From Caulobacter sp. S45 (lineage in GTDB: Bacteria > Pseudomonadota > Alphaproteobacteria > Caulobacterales > Caulobacteraceae), in contig NZ_CAHJWH010000006.1 of NCBI RefSeq assembly GCF_903642205.1, forward strand, positions 1-45,893: a DNA stretch of 45,893 bases, given 5' to 3'. Both the position numbers and the translations under genes were made by a program. Positions 43,615-45,893 of this stretch are shown piece after piece (positions within the stretch are counted from its first letter, which is position 1; every line of letters starts with the position of its first letter). The notes under the pieces were generated by a model. It was not told where the DNA came from. It ran no database searches and saw only the letters and a program-made list of their open reading frames with translations.

Positions 43615-45414
43615 TTACGCTTGGGTCAATTGATGCAGCCGGGCGTAGGCGCCGCCTTGCGCCACAAGCTCTCCATGACCGCCCTCCTCCACGATCCGGC
43701 CATCCTCGAACACCAGGATGCGGTCGGCCTCGCGGATGGTGGAGAGCCGGTGGGCGATGACGATGGTTGTGCGTCCGGCCATCAGCGCCTCGCTCGCCGC
43801 CTGCACCTGGCGTTCCGTCTCTACGTCAAGCGAGGAGGTCGCCTCGTCCAGCACCAGGATGGGCGCGTCGGCCAGGAAGGCGCGGGCGATCGCCACCCGC
43901 TGGCGCTCGCCGCCGGAAAGCTTCACCCCGCGCTCGCCGACCAGCGTGTCGTAACCTCTGGGCAGACGGGCGATGAAGTCGTGGGCACGGGCGCGCCTCG
44001 CGGCCGCCACGATCTCGTCCTGGGTGGCGTCGGGACGTCCATAGGAGATGTTCTCAGACAGGCTGCGATGGAACAGGGCCGGATCCTGGGGAACGAGCGC
44101 GACGGCGCGGCGGACCGAGCCCTGGGTGACCGCGGCGATGTCGGTCCCGTCGATCAGGATGCGGCCGCCGTCCAGGTCGTAGAGGCGCTGGATCAGCTTG
44201 ACGAAGGTCGACTTGCCGGACCCGGTCGGACCCACCAAGGCGACTCGTTCGCCCGGTGCGATGTCGAGTGAGAAGCGGTCGAAGATGGAGCGGGTCTGGC
44301 CCTTGTAGCGGAAGGTCACGCGGTCGAAGACGATCCCGCCGCGCGCGCCGCGCACCGGCGCCCTGTACTCGGGCGCGCCGGCGACGTCGGCCACTTGCGG
44401 CTCGGTCTGCATGTAGGCGGCGACGTCGAGCACGTCGTCCAGACCTTTCTGCAGGTTGCGCAGCGTCTCGGAAAAGTTGCGCAGATAGCCGCTCATCAGC
44501 GTGAAGGAGGTCAGGGCGAAGGCCACGTCCCCGGCGCTGGCCCGGTGATGCGCCCAGGCCCAGACGATCATGCCGGTGAGCCCGCCCTGCAGCACCCACA
44601 TCAGCAGGTTCTGGCCGAGCCCCGCCCAGTTGAAGGCGTTCCAGGTGCGGATGGTGGCCGCCCGCCACTCCGCGGTCACCCGCGAGAAGTGGGCGGTCTC
44701 CCGCGCCTCCGCCCCGAAGGCCTTGACCACCGGATTGCCGCCGATGGCATCGGCGAGATGTGCCCCGATGCGGGTGTCGAGCGCGTTGGAGACGAGGTTC
44801 ACGGGGCGGATGACGCGAGAGGTGACCCCCAGGTTGTAGCCGATGAAGACCACGAACAGCACGCCGCAGAACAGCCCCGCCAGTGGCCAGCGAAGCGCCA
44901 TGCTCACCGCCAGGCCGAACAGCACCACGAAGCCTGGACCCAGCACAAAGAAGATGCTGTCGGTGACCACGTCATAGCCCCACATGGCCCGGCTCACCCG
45001 CCGTACCGTGGCGCCGGAGAAGGTGTCGGCATGCCAGTCGGAGGAAAATGCCTGCACCCGGGCGAAGGCCGTGTTGGTGAGCGCCTCCATGGCGCGGGCC
45101 GAAAAGCTGTTGGTCAGGCCGAAGGCCTGGTTGCGCAGGATGTAATAGCTGAAATAGAGCCCCGACAGCAGGATCCACTGCCGCCAGGCGTCGGCCGCCA
45201 CATGACTTGGGCGGGAGGCCGCCTCCACCAGGGCGCCCGCCGCCCAGGGGATGGCGAGGTCGCACAGGGTGCCGGCGAGCATGAGCGCGGTTATGGCGGC
45301 GAAGCGGCCGGGTCGGCGCATCCACTGGTCGAAGACGAAGCCGAGCACCTTGCCGGTTGGCAGGGGACGCGCGGTCCGCCCGTGCACTCCGGTCTCGTCG
45401 TCCACCTCGTCCAT
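43615..45414 (-). CDS. ABC exporter, fused permease and ATPase (type IV)
   Basis: A 599-residue half-transporter that works as a dimer in the inner membrane. The N-terminal part has six membrane helices ([54 protein letters not shown] and others). The C-terminal ATPase has Walker [11 protein letters not shown]-loop, signature [15 protein letters not shown] and Walker [14 protein letters not shown], followed by [15 protein letters not shown]. It belongs to the MsbA/multidrug group. The substrate cannot be deduced. It is divergent from the aspartic protease at the right edge and separated from the dehydrogenase by 114 bp. Confidence 0.93.
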   Translation of the reverse strand: MDEVDDETGVHGRTARPLPTGKVLGFVFDQWMRRPGRFAAITALMLAGTLCDLAIPWAAGALVEAASRPSHVAADAWRQWILLSGLYFSYYILRNQAFGLTNSFSARAMEALTNTAFARVQAFSSDWHADTFSGATVRRVSRAMWGYDVVTDSIFFVLGPGFVVLFGLAVSMALRWPLAGLFCGVLFVVFIGYNLGVTSRVIRPVNLVSNALDTRIGAHLADAIGGNPVVKAFGAEARETAHFSRVTAEWRAATIRTWNAFNWAGLGQNLLMWVLQGGLTGMIVWAWAHHRASAGDVAFALTSFTLMSGYLRNFSETLRNLQKGLDDVLDVAAYMQTEPQVADVAGAPEYRAPVRGARGGIVFDRVTFRYKGQTRSIFDRFSLDIAPGERVALVGPTGSGKSTFVKLIQRLYDLDGGRILIDGTDIAAVTQGSVRRAVALVPQDPALFHRSLSENISYGRPDATQDEIVAAARRARAHDFIARLPRGYDTLVGERGVKLSGGERQRVAIARAFLADAPILVLDEATSSLDVETERQVQAASEALMAGRTTIVIAHRLSTIREADRILVFEDGRIVEEGGHGELVAQGGAYARLHQLTQA

Positions 45415-45545
45415 CCGCCGCCAGATAGGCCGGCAGGAGAGCTCTCGCGAGGCGTAGAGGTTTTTTCGCGGCGATTCACCGGTTGCAAAGCGCGATAGAC
45501 TATCGACGACAAGGGCCGAGAAGCGGCTCGCAGGCAGAGTACCCG

Positions 45546-45893
45546 ATGTTCAGGCACGCGCTCGTCCTGGTCGTCGCCGTGGCCGTCGCCCTCGGCATGG
45601 CCCAGCAGCTGCTGAAGATGGCTGATGCGTCGGCGACAGCGCGCGTGGTCTCCGAGCCTGCACCCGACGCGTCTCAGCCGGTTGCAGCTGCGGCCCCCGC
45701 CTCAGCTGCCGCGCCGGCGATCACGGGGAAGGCGGCGCCCGACATCAGCAGCGCGGATGCGAGCCGCGCCCCCAACGACGCCCAGGTCACGAAGGCGCCC
45801 GATGGGCACTACTGGGCCGACGCGCAGGTGAACGGTCGCCCAATCCGGTTCCTGATCGACACCGGCGCCAGTTTCGTCGCCCTCACTCGCAGC
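45546..45893 (+). CDS. Retropepsin-like aspartic protease (TIGR02281 type), cut by the right edge
   Basis: The first 116 codons of a membrane-anchored protease. The N-terminus (RHALVLVVAVAVALGMAQQ) is a single anchor or signal helix. An Ala/Pro-rich linker to about residue 80 follows, then the protease domain begins with GHYWADAQVNGRPIRFLIDTGASFVAL. The catalytic Asp105 lies in the D-T-G motif. Such proteins dimerise like retropepsins and sit in the periplasm. The ATG at 45546 is the first start after the divergent ABC exporter, and the 131-bp gap between them must hold both promoters. The rest of the gene lies outside the window. Confidence 0.88.
   Translation, partial: MFRHALVLVVAVAVALGMAQQLLKMADASATARVVSEPAPDASQPVAAAAPASAAAPAITGKAAPDISSADASRAPNDAQVTKAPDGHYWADAQVNGRPIRFLIDTGASFVALTRS

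Overview
The window looks like chromosome of a high-GC alphaproteobacterium, most likely Caulobacterales (Phenylobacterium/Caulobacter-like). The best evidence is a GcrA-type cell-cycle regulator next to two CcrM-type GANTC sites. The taxon is an inference from gene content, because no rRNA or tRNA gene was found.

Layout, left to right. (1) 1-2296: a drug-efflux outer-membrane lipoprotein, the first codons of a further downstream gene at the left edge, and a divergent TetR regulator with a palindromic operator. (2) 2328-11536, all on the minus strand: a TCA-cycle block in the order sucD, sucA, sucB ... lpd. Five non-TCA genes lie between sucB and lpd: a phosphatase-like protein, two small unknowns and a VapBC toxin-antitoxin pair. 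vapC overlaps lpd by 4 nt. sucC, normally the partner of sucD, is not in the window. (3) 11669-16283: an exported amidohydrolase, a penicillin-acylase-family gene broken by a stop codon and a frameshift, and an SDR/epimerase-like gene. (4) 16248-20614: a possible small membrane protein, an MBL-fold hydrolase, an APH-like/P-loop kinase fusion, pdxH and aroC. (5) 20649-28667: an orphan ABC-2 permease, gcrA, ndk, an ABC-F ATPase flanked by inverted repeat pairs, smpB, dapA and a lytic transglycosylase. (6) 28668-29166: a relic zone with an IS3-type orfA fragment and a truncated exported-protein fragment. (7) 29167-37715: two long exported Asp-box beta-propeller (sortilin-like) proteins, translationally coupled, followed by a TonB-dependent receptor. 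This is the best candidate here for an undescribed surface system. (8) 37716-40663: a gene relic, a VC0807-like membrane protein and a DesK/DesR-type two-component pair. The same inverted repeat, GTGAC-N4-GTCAC, lies before the membrane protein gene and before the kinase gene. (9) 40876-42621: a decay zone with a broken VOC protein, a truncated AraC regulator, a tyrosine-recombinase fragment and an IS5-type transposase fragment. (10) 42622-45893: 3-hydroxyacyl-CoA dehydrogenase, an ABC exporter and the start of a retropepsin-like aspartic protease.

The housekeeping functions cover oxidative TCA metabolism (2-oxoglutarate to succinate), lysine, chorismate and PLP synthesis, nucleotide balance, ribosome rescue and wall turnover. 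The accessory functions are mainly efflux, envelope uptake and sensing. Several genes carry clear inactivating lesions, so this chromosome is either decaying locally or contains point errors in the assembly.
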